Source: Paraburkholderia caribensis (GTDB lineage Bacteria; Pseudomonadota; Gammaproteobacteria; Burkholderiales; Burkholderiaceae). Taken from it: a stretch of 64,000 nt of DNA. The DNA lies in the NCBI RefSeq assembly GCF_002902945.1, contig NZ_CP026103.1, positions 1,860,001-1,924,000 on the forward strand, read 5' to 3'. This document shows positions 1-8,785 of the stretch, piece by piece. Each line of letters starts with the position of its first letter. Position 1 is the stretch's first letter. The notes under the pieces are model-generated. The model saw only the letters and a list, made by a program, of their open reading frames with translations. It was not told the origin of the DNA and did no database searches. Position numbers and translations under genes: made by a program.

Positions 1-31
1 TGCCTCGTACATTGCCCGAGCGCACGTTCCC

Positions 32-553
32 ATGCACACCGCCACCACACCGCCTCGCATCGCCGCCTTCCAGGATTCGTTCACCGACGAGGTCATCGGC
101 CTGATCCTGCATATCCAGAATGACGAGAGCAAGGTTGGCCTGTCGATCGACGATCAGCCCGAGCTTCTCGATATCAATCGATGCTTCATCGCACATGGCG
201 GCGGCTTCTGGATCGCGCTCGACGCCGAGGCGCATGTGGTCGGCACGATCGCGCTGCAGATCGAAACGGCAACGGTTGCGGTGCTGAAGAAGTTCTTTGT
301 ATCGGCAGCGTGGCGAGGCGCGGGGATGGGATGCGCGTCGCGTCTTTACGAAACGCTGTTGGCACATGCAAAGCGTAAAGGCATCGAAACGATCCTGCTC
401 GATACCCCTTCCGTTTCGACGCGCTCGCATGCGTTCTACCGACGTCAGGGGTTCCGGCAGATCGCGGCCGATGAATTGCCCGTCAAGTACCCTTACCCGG
501 ATCGGGATTCGTTGCTGTTCAGGCTGGATCTCGCCCGAGATCAGAAACGATAA
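32..553 (+). CDS. GNAT family N-acetyltransferase
   Basis: Predicted acetyl-CoA-dependent N-acetyltransferase of 173 residues, cytoplasmic, acceptor unknown. The acetyl-CoA pyrophosphate-binding motif is seen as RGAGMG at residues 95-100, preceded by the usual beta strand (LKKFFVS) and followed by a helix. A C-terminal FYRRQGFRQI segment is typical of the family's last strand. There is no clear ribosome-binding site in the 31 bases available, so the start is the first in-frame ATG. Its stop lies within a few bases of the stop of the leftward mipA-like gene, so the two genes are convergent. Confidence 0.85.
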   Translation: MHTATTPPRIAAFQDSFTDEVIGLILHIQNDESKVGLSIDDQPELLDINRCFIAHGGGFWIALDAEAHVVGTIALQIETATVAVLKKFFVSAAWRGAGMGCASRLYETLLAHAKRKGIETILLDTPSVSTRSHAFYRRQGFRQIAADELPVKYPYPDRDSLLFRLDLARDQKR

Positions 554-1383
554 TTCACGGATGCAAGCGTGTTGAGTTCGCTTCGGCGCTCGGTGATGGG
601 GCTCGCGGCCGCGTAGTGCTGCAACCGTCCAAGCGTCACCGCGACCGAGGCGGCCCAGTGCTTCGATATGTCGTAGCTGACGTAGCCATTCAGATGCACG
701 TCGCGAATGCCTGCGCCCGTGTTGTACGCAGGCAGTCCCGATGCTGCGCTCTGCTGGCTCGACACGCCGAAGAACGTGCGCGTGTACTCCGCGTCCGCCC
801 ACGTGAAGCCCGGCCCCATCGAAAACAGCCAGCCTCCAACAGGCAGCGACGCATAAAGGTCGGTGACGACGGTCTTGCCCTGACCATGCCCGGCGATGTC
901 CTGATACATCGCCACGGAGCCGGTGAACATCCATACCGTGTAGTCGGCGAAGAGCTTCAGTTTCGGACCGCCGTCGACGTTACCCAGCCCGTGCAGATGC
1001 GGGTCGTCCTTTTCCTGGCGCGACTGGAAATCGAAGCTGAGCGCAGCGCCGACGTGATAGTCCTCGCTGCGCAGCACGTTCAGGCCCAGCACGTCGGGGC
1101 CTTGCGAGAACACGCGATCGTCGTAAGAGATGTCGAGCGCGGGATAGGGAAACACACGCAGTTCACGCGAGCCGGGATACAGCGGCGTGACGACGACACC
1201 CGGCCCGATGCCGATCTTCCATTTGCTGGCGGGTTTTGCTGCCGCGTCGCTTTGCTGCGAAGTTGACGCAGAGGACGAAGGCGCATCGTCGGCCCATGCT
1301 TCCGCTGCTTGGAGCGCCAGCGTCATCGCCGCCGCCAGCGTAACGGCGCGTCGTGCCGCAATCAGGGAACGCTGCTTCATCAT
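541..1383 (-). CDS. MipA/OmpV family outer-membrane protein
   Basis: Predicted 280-residue outer-membrane beta-barrel of the MipA/OmpV family, some members of which scaffold peptidoglycan synthesis enzymes. An N-terminal signal peptide is visible (basic start, Ala/Leu-rich core, cut near AWA-DD). A Ser/Ala/Lys linker is followed by GIGPGVVVTPLYPGS and regular amphipathic strands. The last residue is Phe after VNY-R, the usual barrel C-terminal signature. The start ATG overlaps the stop of the upstream hydrolase by one base (TGATG), so it is the last gene of a leftward trio. The reading frame stays open further upstream, but that part lies inside the hydrolase gene and is not coding. Confidence 0.85.
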   Translation of the reverse strand: MMKQRSLIAARRAVTLAAAMTLALQAAEAWADDAPSSSASTSQQSDAAAKPASKWKIGIGPGVVVTPLYPGSRELRVFPYPALDISYDDRVFSQGPDVLGLNVLRSEDYHVGAALSFDFQSRQEKDDPHLHGLGNVDGGPKLKLFADYTVWMFTGSVAMYQDIAGHGQGKTVVTDLYASLPVGGWLFSMGPGFTWADAEYTRTFFGVSSQQSAASGLPAYNTGAGIRDVHLNGYVSYDISKHWAASVAVTLGRLQHYAAASPITERRSELNTLASVNYRF

Positions 1384-2273
1384 CACGCGCGGCCTTTGCT
1401 CATCGCCGCAAGTTGCCGCAACCGGCGGGCAAGCGCCTTCGACACCACGGGCTTCCCGCCCGCGTCGCCCGTACGGCTCGTGATTTCGCTTTCGCGCAGA
1501 AACAGCGCGGTCTCCCGCGCGACGATCTCGCGCTCGTTGTCGGATGTGATCATGTGGTACGAATCGTCGAGCCAGATGGTGCGCAAGAAGCTCGATCCAA
1601 TCGACGAAGACACGACGCGCGGATTGCGCGGGCTCGATGTTTCGTCGTCGATGGCGTGAATGATCAGGCAGTCGTTGCGGATCGCGCGCAGTTGCGAGCG
1701 CACGCTTGCCGCGAGCCGGCTGGCTTCGTGCAATGCGGGCAGCGAGATCGTCGATGGGCCGACTTCGCTGAAGTCGTCGCGTTCCATCGCCCGTGCGATC
1801 TTGGCTCGCAGCGCATCGTTGCGCAGCCCGTACGGCGCCGATTCGCGATAGCGATAGCGCGATCGCAGCGGCGAGTAGTACGCCCAGTTCAGCAGGAAGC
1901 GATACCACGGAATCGCCCAGCCGTCGTACGCGAGCGTCAGCGACAGCAGCGCGACGGCCTGCGCCTGCGGGCGACGGTGCACGAGCGCGAGCGCGAGCGC
2001 CGCACCGATCGAAAGCCCGCAGATCGACACGCGCTCGTAGCGCGCGGCAAGCGCATCGTATTCGCGGGTTGCCGCGTCGAGCCAGTGTTCCATCGCCTGT
2101 TCTTGCGAACCCGCCGTGTAGCCATTGAGCACGGGCGCGCACGTCGTGAAGCCTTCATCGTTCAGAAAGCGCGCGAGGTAGCGCAATTCCAGCGGCGAGC
2201 TGGACAGGCCATGCAACATCAGCACAGCATGGCTGTCGCCTTCGTTGAAGATCGTTCGGACCGAGGTTTTCAT
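1383..2273 (-). CDS. alpha/beta hydrolase (carboxylesterase/monoacylglycerol lipase-like)
   Basis: Predicted 296-residue serine hydrolase. The oxyanion-hole motif LHGLSSSP is at residues 20-27. The nucleophile is in GLSIG with Ser at about residue 88, an acid residue is probably in the IDDETS segment, and the catalytic His is in DSYHMITSDNE, a pattern shared with short-chain carboxylesterases of the Est30/monoacylglycerol lipase type. I chose the ATG at 2273 because it lies 5 bases after the stop of the upstream gene; an ATG further upstream would add 23 atypical residues. Middle gene of the DUF4118-hydrolase-mipA unit, so a cell-envelope lipid or ester substrate is plausible but unproven. 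Confidence 0.8.
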   Translation of the reverse strand: MKTSVRTIFNEGDSHAVLMLHGLSSSPLELRYLARFLNDEGFTTCAPVLNGYTAGSQEQAMEHWLDAATREYDALAARYERVSICGLSIGAALALALVHRRPQAQAVALLSLTLAYDGWAIPWYRFLLNWAYYSPLRSRYRYRESAPYGLRNDALRAKIARAMERDDFSEVGPSTISLPALHEASRLAASVRSQLRAIRNDCLIIHAIDDETSSPRNPRVVSSSIGSSFLRTIWLDDSYHMITSDNEREIVARETALFLRESEITSRTGDAGGKPVVSKALARRLRQLAAMSKGRA

Positions 2274-2278
2274 GTGTG

Positions 2279-3121
2279 TCACTCGCCGATGCGCAACACG
2301 AGGAAATCGCCCGCGTGCGTCGTGAACCGTTCGCAGATGCAATCGACAAGTTGTGCGGCGCTATCGCCCGTCTCACCCTGAGCACCCGCCGATGCATGCA
2401 TCGCCGTCGCCTCGCTCGCGCGCAGCCGCACACGATGCGAGCCCGGCCACAGTGCGTTCGACAGGCGGCGAATATCCTCGGGGTCGACATCGTCGAAACG
2501 GGGGCCTGGCGCGATCTCCGCCGGCGGCAGGGCAACGGCAAGCGCGCTTGCCCTGGCCTCGCGCGTACTGCCCGCCTCAGTGCCGTTGGTCCACGCGGGC
2601 ATGCGTTCGAGCGCCTGAATCAGCACGAACGCCTTGCTATGTTGCGACAGATGACGCAGCAGCCTGTGCGTTTCATCGACGGCGCGGCGCGCGAGCATGC
2701 GGTCGTTGTCGTGACGCAGCAGCATCTCGTAGCGCGACTGCGCGACCGACGCGATCAGCTCCGCGCGAAATTGCGCGCGCCGCAACCTTTCGATCAGCGT
2801 AATAAAGATCAGCGCGACAAGCGGAAACGAGACGATGAACAGCACGTCCGAACGGTCGATGAAACCAAGCACCGCGTATGGCGGCACGAACAGATAGTCG
2901 GCGATGCACAGGCCGGCCAGCATCACGGTTAGTGCGGGGGCAAGGCCGAAGTAGTACTCGATCAGCACGGCAGCAACGCTGAACGCAGTACCCGGCATCA
3001 CAGGACCGAGAAGCGGGTGCAGCAGAAGGCGCACGCCACTCGCGATACACAGCGCGGCAATCGCGGCAATCCATCGCCGTGCCCCACGAGGCGCCCAGCG
3101 ACGGGCGTTTTGAACTTGCAT
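2279..3121 (-). CDS. DUF4118 domain membrane protein
   Basis: Predicted inner-membrane protein of 280 residues. The first 110 residues form about four hydrophobic segments and resemble the transmembrane part of KdpD-type sensor kinases (DUF4118), including the LADYLFVPP-like turn (seen here as IADYLFVPPYAVLG). An amphipathic, Arg-rich helical stretch follows (residues 110-165), then a soluble tail without any recognisable histidine kinase, ATPase or GGDEF motif. It is therefore a truncated sensor-like protein rather than a kinase. First gene of the leftward trio; the hydrolase starts 5 bases after its stop. Confidence 0.7.
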   Translation of the reverse strand: MQVQNARRWAPRGARRWIAAIAALCIASGVRLLLHPLLGPVMPGTAFSVAAVLIEYYFGLAPALTVMLAGLCIADYLFVPPYAVLGFIDRSDVLFIVSFPLVALIFITLIERLRRAQFRAELIASVAQSRYEMLLRHDNDRMLARRAVDETHRLLRHLSQHSKAFVLIQALERMPAWTNGTEAGSTREARASALAVALPPAEIAPGPRFDDVDPEDIRRLSNALWPGSHRVRLRASEATAMHASAGAQGETGDSAAQLVDCICERFTTHAGDFLVLRIGE

Positions 3122-3513
3122 GAAATCTCGTTTGCCGGACTACCGGACACTCTTCAACTTGTGGCCGAGACGGCCTAGGTAATGAGACGAATTAAGAAAT
3201 GTCTCGGAAGACCGCAACGATATCACATGTAACACGCTGTAATACTTGGACTTTTCCCAGTTTGGGCATTTATGCGACGCCTATGTTTGCGTTTTATGCG
3301 CGCCAACGTTTGCGTGCGTCACCGCCAGGGGACCAAGACTTTCATCCCCCTGCCGATCGCCTTTCAGATACGTAATTTTGGTCCGCCCACTCCCGATAGT
3401 ACGGATGCCGATAAAAATCGAAATGGGCTGTGTCCCTATGGACCAGCCCATGCATCAACCGTCGCCGCCAACGTAAGCGGGAGTTCTTACCCGCGCACGG
3501 CGCGGCTTCGATC
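3122..3513. other. intergenic region between the DUF4118 operon and the livK-like gene
   Basis: About 390 bases with no convincing gene on either strand. The right part holds the terminator-like hairpin described separately at 3412-3451. The left part must contain the leftward promoter of the DUF4118 operon. A small inverted repeat GAGAC-N12-GTCTC at 3184-3205, with an AT-rich spacer, is a possible operator for it. The short open frames in this stretch have no ribosome-binding site. Confidence 0.4.
3412..3451 (-). terminator. candidate intrinsic terminator after the livK-like gene
   Basis: On the minus strand the arms ATGGGCTG and CAGCCCAT (3451-3444 with 3430-3423), plus an inner GGAC/GTCC pair separated by one bulged base, make a stem of about 12 bp with a 4-base loop. 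It is followed by a T-rich tract (TTTCGATTTTTA). It lies about 60 bases past the stop of the livK-like gene, so it probably ends the leftward DUF2848-amidase-livK transcript. Confidence 0.55.
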
Positions 3514-4680
3514 TCACATTCGAATCACATCCATCACGGTCTTTTTCTTGTCCTTGAACTGATAGATCGTGATGGCGGCGTCCTTCAGATCGCCGTGCGT
3601 ATCGAATGCGATCTTGCCGATCACGCCGTCATACTGCGTGACGGGCATCGCGGCCAGGACTTTGGCCCGCTCCGTCGAATTGGCGCGCTTCATCGCGTCG
3701 TAAATGACGTAGACGGCATCGTAGGCAAACGGTGCGTACGCATCGATAGGCACCTTGTAGCGCGCGGTGTAGCGACGATCGAACTCCTGCCCCTTCGGCA
3801 TCTTCGAGAGCGCGAGTCCTGCTTCGGAGCACACCAGGTTACCGATCGCGTCGCCCGCAAGGCTCACCATCTTGTCCGTGCATGCCCCGTCGCCGCCGAG
3901 CACGCTCGCCGTCATGCCGAGATTCGCCGCCTGCTTCACCAGCGGTCCGGCCGTCGCATCGGAACCGCCATACATGATGACGTCGGGCCGCAGCCCTTTG
4001 ATTCTGGTCAGGATCGCGCGGAAGTCGGTGGCCTTGTCGTTGGTGGCTTCGCGCGCGACGATCGTCCCGCCGTTCGCCTTCGCCGCCTTCACGAACTCGT
4101 CGGCGAGCCCCTGCCCATAGGCCGTCGAATCGTCGATCACGGCAATCCGTTTCGCGTGCAGCGAATCGAGCGCGTAACGCGCGAGCGCCGGTCCCTGCAA
4201 TGCATCCGTCGCGACGACGCGAAACGTCGTCTTGTAACCCTGTTGCGTGTAAGCAGGATTCGTCGAGCCTTGAGAAATTTGCACCACTTGCGCTTCGCTA
4301 TAGATGCGCGACGCGGGAATCGACACGCCCGAGTTGATATCGCCGACTACGGCCACCACGCCTTCGTCGACCAGTTTCTGCGCGACCTGGGTTCCCGTGC
4401 GCGGGTCGGCGGCGTCGTCCTGCGAATCCAGTTGCAGACGTACCGGCTTGCCACCGATCACAGGGTGCAGACTGTTGATCTCATCGACTGCGAGGCGCGC
4501 AGCGTTTTCGCTGTCCTTGCCCATGTTCGCGAGTTGCCCGGTGAGCGGCGCCGCATGCCCGATCAGCACGACAGCGGGCGCGGCATCGGCGGCTTGCGCG
4601 CATGTCTGAATAGCGGCCAGCGCAACGACACCAGCTAAAGAGTGGAAAGTTTGATTCACGGGCTGCCTCACTTTGGTCAT
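3514..4680 (-). CDS. branched-chain amino acid-type ABC transporter substrate-binding protein (LivK-like)
   Basis: Predicted periplasmic solute receptor of 388 residues, type I fold (Leu/Ile/Val-binding family). A signal peptide runs to about AQA-ADA (residues 1-32). The mature protein opens with VVLIGHAAPLTGQLANMGKD and continues with VAVVGDINSGVSIPASRIY, both typical of LivJ/LivK proteins. I chose the ATG at 4680 because it gives a compact signal peptide; an ATG at 4722 would add 14 residues. No permease or ATPase genes are adjacent, so it must use a transporter encoded elsewhere. It follows the amidase gene by about 120 bases in the same direction, suggesting uptake of the amide substrate. 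Confidence 0.85.
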   Translation of the reverse strand: MTKVRQPVNQTFHSLAGVVALAAIQTCAQAADAAPAVVLIGHAAPLTGQLANMGKDSENAARLAVDEINSLHPVIGGKPVRLQLDSQDDAADPRTGTQVAQKLVDEGVVAVVGDINSGVSIPASRIYSEAQVVQISQGSTNPAYTQQGYKTTFRVVATDALQGPALARYALDSLHAKRIAVIDDSTAYGQGLADEFVKAAKANGGTIVAREATNDKATDFRAILTRIKGLRPDVIMYGGSDATAGPLVKQAANLGMTASVLGGDGACTDKMVSLAGDAIGNLVCSEAGLALSKMPKGQEFDRRYTARYKVPIDAYAPFAYDAVYVIYDAMKRANSTERAKVLAAMPVTQYDGVIGKIAFDTHGDLKDAAITIYQFKDKKKTVMDVIRM

Positions 4681-4799
4681 CAATGCGGTAAAGGTTCTGA
4701 ACAAGCGCGCCGTCGATTCCATCGCGCCTGAAATCCAGTATTCGTTCGCCGTAATTACGCGTCCAACGAGAAATTCTTTTTGCTGCCGATAAACAAACC

Positions 4800-6155
4800 T
4801 TATGCGGGCACGACCGTTTCGCTATGCCTGAGCAACGCTTCAACGCTGCGCGCTATCGCGAGAATCGATGCATCGGCGAGCGCAGGCCCGCAGATCGACA
4901 GGCCGACGGGCAGTTCGCCTTCGCGATGGCAAGGCAGCGTGAGCGCGCAGCCGTCCATGAAGTTCACGACAGCGGGATTGCGCAGCACCTTTGCATTCGT
5001 CGACGAGAACGCCTCGTCGTCGCCTTCGACGCTCGCAATGGCAGGCGGAACAATGGCGACCGTCGGCATCAGCCACGCATCGAAGCTCGCAAGACGCGCC
5101 CGCGTATCGCGCACGAAGCGCTCGCGCGCGGCGAGCAGATCGATATAGTCGGCGGCGCTGCGCCCTTCCCCGGCGCGCAGACGTTTGAGCACGCGCGGGT
5201 CATACGCATCGGCATCGCGCGCAACGTGCCCGCGATGCCACGCCCACGCCTGCGCGGCCGTGATGCCCGCAAGCGGATAGCGGCCCGCGACCTCGTGCAA
5301 CTCGGGAAACGCAAAGCGCTCCACCGATGCGCCCGCGCGCCGCAACATGCCGATCGTGCGATTGAACGCGGCGCTGACGGTCTCGTCGAGATCGTCGGCC
5401 ACGTAGTCGGACGTAACGCCCAGCCGAAGTCCTGCGAGTGGGCGCGGCGCCGTGTCGAGCGCCTCGCCGGAGACAATGCCGTCGATCAGCGCGCAACAGT
5501 CGACGCTGTGCGCAATCGGCCCGATCGAATCGAACGACGTCGACAGCGGCACGGTGCCGTCGAGCGGCACGCGCCGCGCGGTCGGCTTGAAGCCGACCAG
5601 TCCGCAGAACGCGGCGGGAATGCGGACCGAGCCGCCCGTGTCGGTGCCGAGCGCGGCGGCCACATGCCCCAGCGCGACGGACACTGCCGCGCCCGAACTG
5701 GAGCCGCCTGCAAGACGCCCGGCATGAGCAGGATTGAGCGGCGTGCCGTAGTGCGGATTCAGCCCGAGGCCGGAGAACGCGAACTCGCTCATGTTGGTGC
5801 GGCCCACGAACACCGCGCCCGCCTCGCGCAGACGCGCGACAGCGGCGGCGTCTCGCACGGCAGGCGCCGCGTCGCGCAGTATCCGCGAGCCCGCGGTCGT
5901 CACTTGCCCCTTGATGTCGAACAGGTCCTTCACCGATACCGGCACGCCCGCCACGACGGACGGCACATAACCGCGCTCGCGAAACGCGTCGCTGCTGGCG
6001 GCCGCTTCGCGCGCCGCCGCGCGGTCGATCTGCGTGTAGGTCGATCCGCCTCCTGCGAGGTCGGCGTCGATGGCCGCAAGGCTCGCATCGAGCAGTTCGC
6101 CTGCCGAGCGCTTTTTCGCTGCGAGCGCCTTGCCGGATTCACGAATGGTGCGCAT
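4800..6155 (-). CDS. amidase (amidase signature family)
   Basis: Predicted 451-residue cytoplasmic amidohydrolase with the Ser-cisSer-Lys triad. Lys is at about 76 (VSVKDLFD), the cis-Ser lies in the GGSSSGA motif (150-156) and the nucleophile is Ser176 in GTDTGGSVRIPA. The whole signature region is intact and the length matches single-domain family members. The ATG at 6155 is 5 bases after the stop of the DUF2848 gene, so the two are co-transcribed. With a DUF2848 protein, a LivK-type receptor and a ureidoglycolate lyase-like gene nearby, a carbamoyl- or ureido-compound substrate is a reasonable inference. Family members also act on aryl amides, so the substrate is open. Confidence 0.88.
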   Translation of the reverse strand: MRTIRESGKALAAKKRSAGELLDASLAAIDADLAGGGSTYTQIDRAAAREAAASSDAFRERGYVPSVVAGVPVSVKDLFDIKGQVTTAGSRILRDAAPAVRDAAAVARLREAGAVFVGRTNMSEFAFSGLGLNPHYGTPLNPAHAGRLAGGSSSGAAVSVALGHVAAALGTDTGGSVRIPAAFCGLVGFKPTARRVPLDGTVPLSTSFDSIGPIAHSVDCCALIDGIVSGEALDTAPRPLAGLRLGVTSDYVADDLDETVSAAFNRTIGMLRRAGASVERFAFPELHEVAGRYPLAGITAAQAWAWHRGHVARDADAYDPRVLKRLRAGEGRSAADYIDLLAARERFVRDTRARLASFDAWLMPTVAIVPPAIASVEGDDEAFSSTNAKVLRNPAVVNFMDGCALTLPCHREGELPVGLSICGPALADASILAIARSVEALLRHSETVVPA

Positions 6156-6160
6156 CGCGA

Positions 6161-6844
6161 TCACTCCGTATGCGCAAGCGCATCGACGCCATAGCGATGC
6201 CGCAAGCTGCGCCCAAGCACAGGATCGTGCAACTCCAGTTCGTACGCGCGCGCTGACGTCAGCGCGCCGAGCACGGGCTGCGTGCCGCAGAACAGCACGG
6301 TTTCGGGAATCATCGACGTCGAACCGAACGCACGCCAGATCAGCGGCTCGGGATGGATCAGCCGCGCCAGCATGCCCTCCTGATAACGGATACGCTCGCC
6401 GTTCGCGTCGATGCGCCAGCTGCGCGCAATCAGCGCGTCCCAATGTGCAGCTACGTCCGCGTAGCGCCACAGGGTCTTGCCGAGCGGTTTCGCGCACATC
6501 TGCTTCGACACGGCAACGTCGTAGCCTTCGACCTTGCGGTCCGTATGATCCGAACCGATGCCGACCAGCAAACCGTCCTCTTGCGTCTGGATCAGCACGA
6601 CTTCCACTTCGCCCGACGAATGCCCGCCGATCACCTCGATGCTGTCCGCCGTCGTCAGCAAGGCGGGCGCGACTTCATAGAAGCATGGCACGCTCGACGG
6701 CCTGCGCACGCCGATCGCTTCCAGCTCGCGAATATGATGCTCGACCTCGGCATGGTCGCGTCCCGCCCAGCCCGCAATCACGAGACGGCTCGCGTTCACT
6801 TCTACGGGCAACCCGCCTTCGATTTCGCATGACACTTTCTTCAT
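6161..6844 (-). CDS. DUF2848 domain-containing protein
   Basis: A 227-residue protein that I recognise as DUF2848, a family without a firmly assigned reaction. Visible features are a conserved GxGSDHTDR segment (VGIGSDHTDRKVE, about residues 96-108) followed by KQMCAKPLG, which look like an active-site or metal site. It has no signal peptide or membrane segment. First gene of the leftward unit with the amidase and LivK-like protein, and divergent from a LysR regulator 187 bases away. The link to the amidase suggests a joint catabolic role. Confidence 0.8.
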   Translation of the reverse strand: MKKVSCEIEGGLPVEVNASRLVIAGWAGRDHAEVEHHIRELEAIGVRRPSSVPCFYEVAPALLTTADSIEVIGGHSSGEVEVVLIQTQEDGLLVGIGSDHTDRKVEGYDVAVSKQMCAKPLGKTLWRYADVAAHWDALIARSWRIDANGERIRYQEGMLARLIHPEPLIWRAFGSTSMIPETVLFCGTQPVLGALTSARAYELELHDPVLGRSLRHRYGVDALAHTE

Positions 6845-6930
6845 CGCAACGTCCTCTGGTTTGACAGTGTGTTTGCCCTTGCGTCGATGGGCATGTGTTG
6901 CGAAGTTTTGGCGCCTGCGCCGTACGTGTC

Positions 6931-6946
6931 CAACAAATTAAAGTTG
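6931..6946. promoter_or_regulatory. candidate LysR operator between DUF2848 and lysR genes
   Basis: The 187-base divergent region holds an AT-rich inverted repeat, CAAC-N8-GTTG, in otherwise GC-rich DNA. Its size and position fit a LysR-type site. There is no experimental support, and the arms are only 4 bp. Confidence 0.3.
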
Positions 6947-7031
6947 TCGCGTGGTTGAAATTTTTCTTGTCACCTGCGGCGGGTCGCGGCGCTACACTGA
7001 GCCATTCGTGCTTGCCTCGTCAGGGTTGTGA

Positions 7032-7976
7032 ATGAATCTGCGATTTCTGGAAACCTTTGTCTGGCTGGCGCGGCTGCGCAGCTTTCGCCTGACGGCCGAG
7101 CGGCTGCACGCGACCCAGGCAGCCATTTCGAGCCGCATTTCCGCGCTCGAACAGGAACTCGGCGTGCGGCTGTTCGAGCGCGGCCCGAAGGAAGCGACGC
7201 TCACGCAGGACGGCAGCAAAGCGCTGCCGTTTGCCGAACAGATGCTGAAGCTGAATCAGGCGATGCTCGCGAGCGTCGGCGATCGCTCGAAGGTGTCGGG
7301 CCTGCTGCGGCTCGGCGCGATCGAGTCGATCGTGCACACGTGGCTGCCCGATCTGCTCAAGCGCATTCGCGACGAATATCCGAACCTCGTGATCGAGCTG
7401 ACCAGCGACACCTCCGCGAACCTGTCCGCTCAACTGGCGAACGGGCATATCGACGTGTCGTTCCAGACGACGAGCGTCGCCGGCGCGGACATGACGAATG
7501 TGCCGCTCGGCAGCCTGCCGATGCGCTGGATGGCGAGCCCGGCGCTCAATCTGTCCGCGCAGGCGCTCACCGAAACCGAACTGGCCGCGTATCCGGTGAT
7601 CAGCTTCGCGCGTCACTCGCCGCCGCATGAGTTCCTGACGGGCCTGTTCGCGGCGAGTGGCGACGTGCAGGTGCAGATCAATTGTCTTTCGTCGGTGGCG
7701 GCAATCATCCGGCTCGTGGTCGACGGATTCGGCATTGCCGTGCTGCCGCCCGCGTTCGTGATGCGCGAGCTCGAAGCGGGTCAGTTGCAACTCTTGCAGG
7801 TCACGCACCGCGTGCCCGCATTGCCGCTGGTCGCCGCGTACCGGCGCACGCCCGACAGCCTGCTTGCCGAGTCGATCACGCGTCTCGCGCTGAACGTCGT
7901 GCTCGATTTCAGCCTGAAACATGGGCCGGAGTTCGCGCTGTTCCCACCATCCGACGACGCCATCTCGCACGCATGA
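7032..7976 (+). CDS. LysR family transcriptional regulator
   Basis: A 314-residue LysR-type regulator. The N-terminal winged helix-turn-helix is clear (MNLRFLETFVWLARLRSF, then TQAAISSRISALEQELGVRLFER, residues 1-55). A type 2 periplasmic-binding-like effector domain follows (residues about 90-300). It is divergent from the DUF2848-amidase-livK genes and 31 bases upstream of the ureidoglycolate lyase-like gene. By the usual LysR arrangement it probably controls both units. The effector is unknown. Confidence 0.9.
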   Translation: MNLRFLETFVWLARLRSFRLTAERLHATQAAISSRISALEQELGVRLFERGPKEATLTQDGSKALPFAEQMLKLNQAMLASVGDRSKVSGLLRLGAIESIVHTWLPDLLKRIRDEYPNLVIELTSDTSANLSAQLANGHIDVSFQTTSVAGADMTNVPLGSLPMRWMASPALNLSAQALTETELAAYPVISFARHSPPHEFLTGLFAASGDVQVQINCLSSVAAIIRLVVDGFGIAVLPPAFVMRELEAGQLQLLQVTHRVPALPLVAAYRRTPDSLLAESITRLALNVVLDFSLKHGPEFALFPPSDDAISHA

Positions 7977-8007
7977 CCGATCCATTCGTCAACACGAGTA
8001 CGCCGAC

Positions 8008-8550
8008 ATGCTGACCGCTCTTTCCATTCCGATCGAACCGCTCGAAGCGAATCGCTGTGAACCGTATGGCTGGATGCTCGGCAAGCCCGTACGCACGGAC
8101 GGCGACGCGCCGGCCTTCGTCAGCCCGGCGTCGGACTTCTGGCGCGAGCATCTGTTCGATACGGGCACGGCGGGCGAAACCGAAATACTCTGGGTCGTGT
8201 ACCGCAATCGTGGCGCGGAGATTTCCGCGCTCGAATTGCATCGACTGACGCAGCAGGCCATCGTGCCTTTGACGGCGCCCGTCGTGCATATCGTCGCGAC
8301 GTCGCTCGAAGACGGCGAGCCGGACCTCAACTCGCTGCGCGCATTCGAGATTCCCGTCGGCAAAGGTCTTTGCATGCGCCCCAACGTGTGGCACGCAACG
8401 CGTGTCGCGAACACCGAGTCCACCTGCCTGATGCTCACTCGTCCTTCGACAACCTACGATCTCGTCGTCCATCTGAAGACGGGCGCACCCGCCTGTGAAA
8501 GCGTCATCAGGCCGATCGATACACGCACGCTCGAATTGGGCGCGGCCTGA
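8008..8550 (+). CDS. ureidoglycolate lyase family protein (AllA-like)
   Basis: A 180-residue cupin-type protein resembling ureidoglycolate lyase (AllA), which splits ureidoglycolate into glyoxylate and urea. Recognisable segments are EPYGWMLG near the N-terminus, a central LELHRLTQQAIVPL, the VGKGLCMRPNVWHATRV region with the family's conserved Trp-His, and the length itself. The ATG at 8008 starts 31 bases after the lysR stop. With the amidase and DUF2848 genes it suggests a small ureido or carbamoyl degradation module. Sequence alone does not separate true AllA from related enzymes. Confidence 0.7.
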   Translation: MLTALSIPIEPLEANRCEPYGWMLGKPVRTDGDAPAFVSPASDFWREHLFDTGTAGETEILWVVYRNRGAEISALELHRLTQQAIVPLTAPVVHIVATSLEDGEPDLNSLRAFEIPVGKGLCMRPNVWHATRVANTESTCLMLTRPSTTYDLVVHLKTGAPACESVIRPIDTRTLELGAA

Positions 8551-8557
8551 ATGTGTT

Positions 8558-8575
8558 CGCGTGCGATCGCACGCG
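8558..8575. repeat. 18-bp perfect palindrome after the AllA-like gene
   Basis: CGCGTGCGATCGCACGCG lies 8 bases past the stop codon. It could be an operator-like site or a loopless hairpin ending the lysR-allA transcript. No T-tract follows, so a terminator role is uncertain. Confidence 0.45.
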
Positions 8576-8785
8576 TCACGCCTCCACAAAGTTTGTGCAG
8601 TGACTGTTTGCTTGCGATACATCCCGACACGGTGCACGATGAGTCGAGTCGACAGCACGCGTGCGAGTATCGCGTTGCGCACTGATCCACTTCGCATACG
8701 CTTTCAGGTCCGCATGTTGCTAAGCGATACAGGTTGAGCATCGCACGCGCAACGCGCCATCAAGCACGAACAGGAGGCTGACAGC

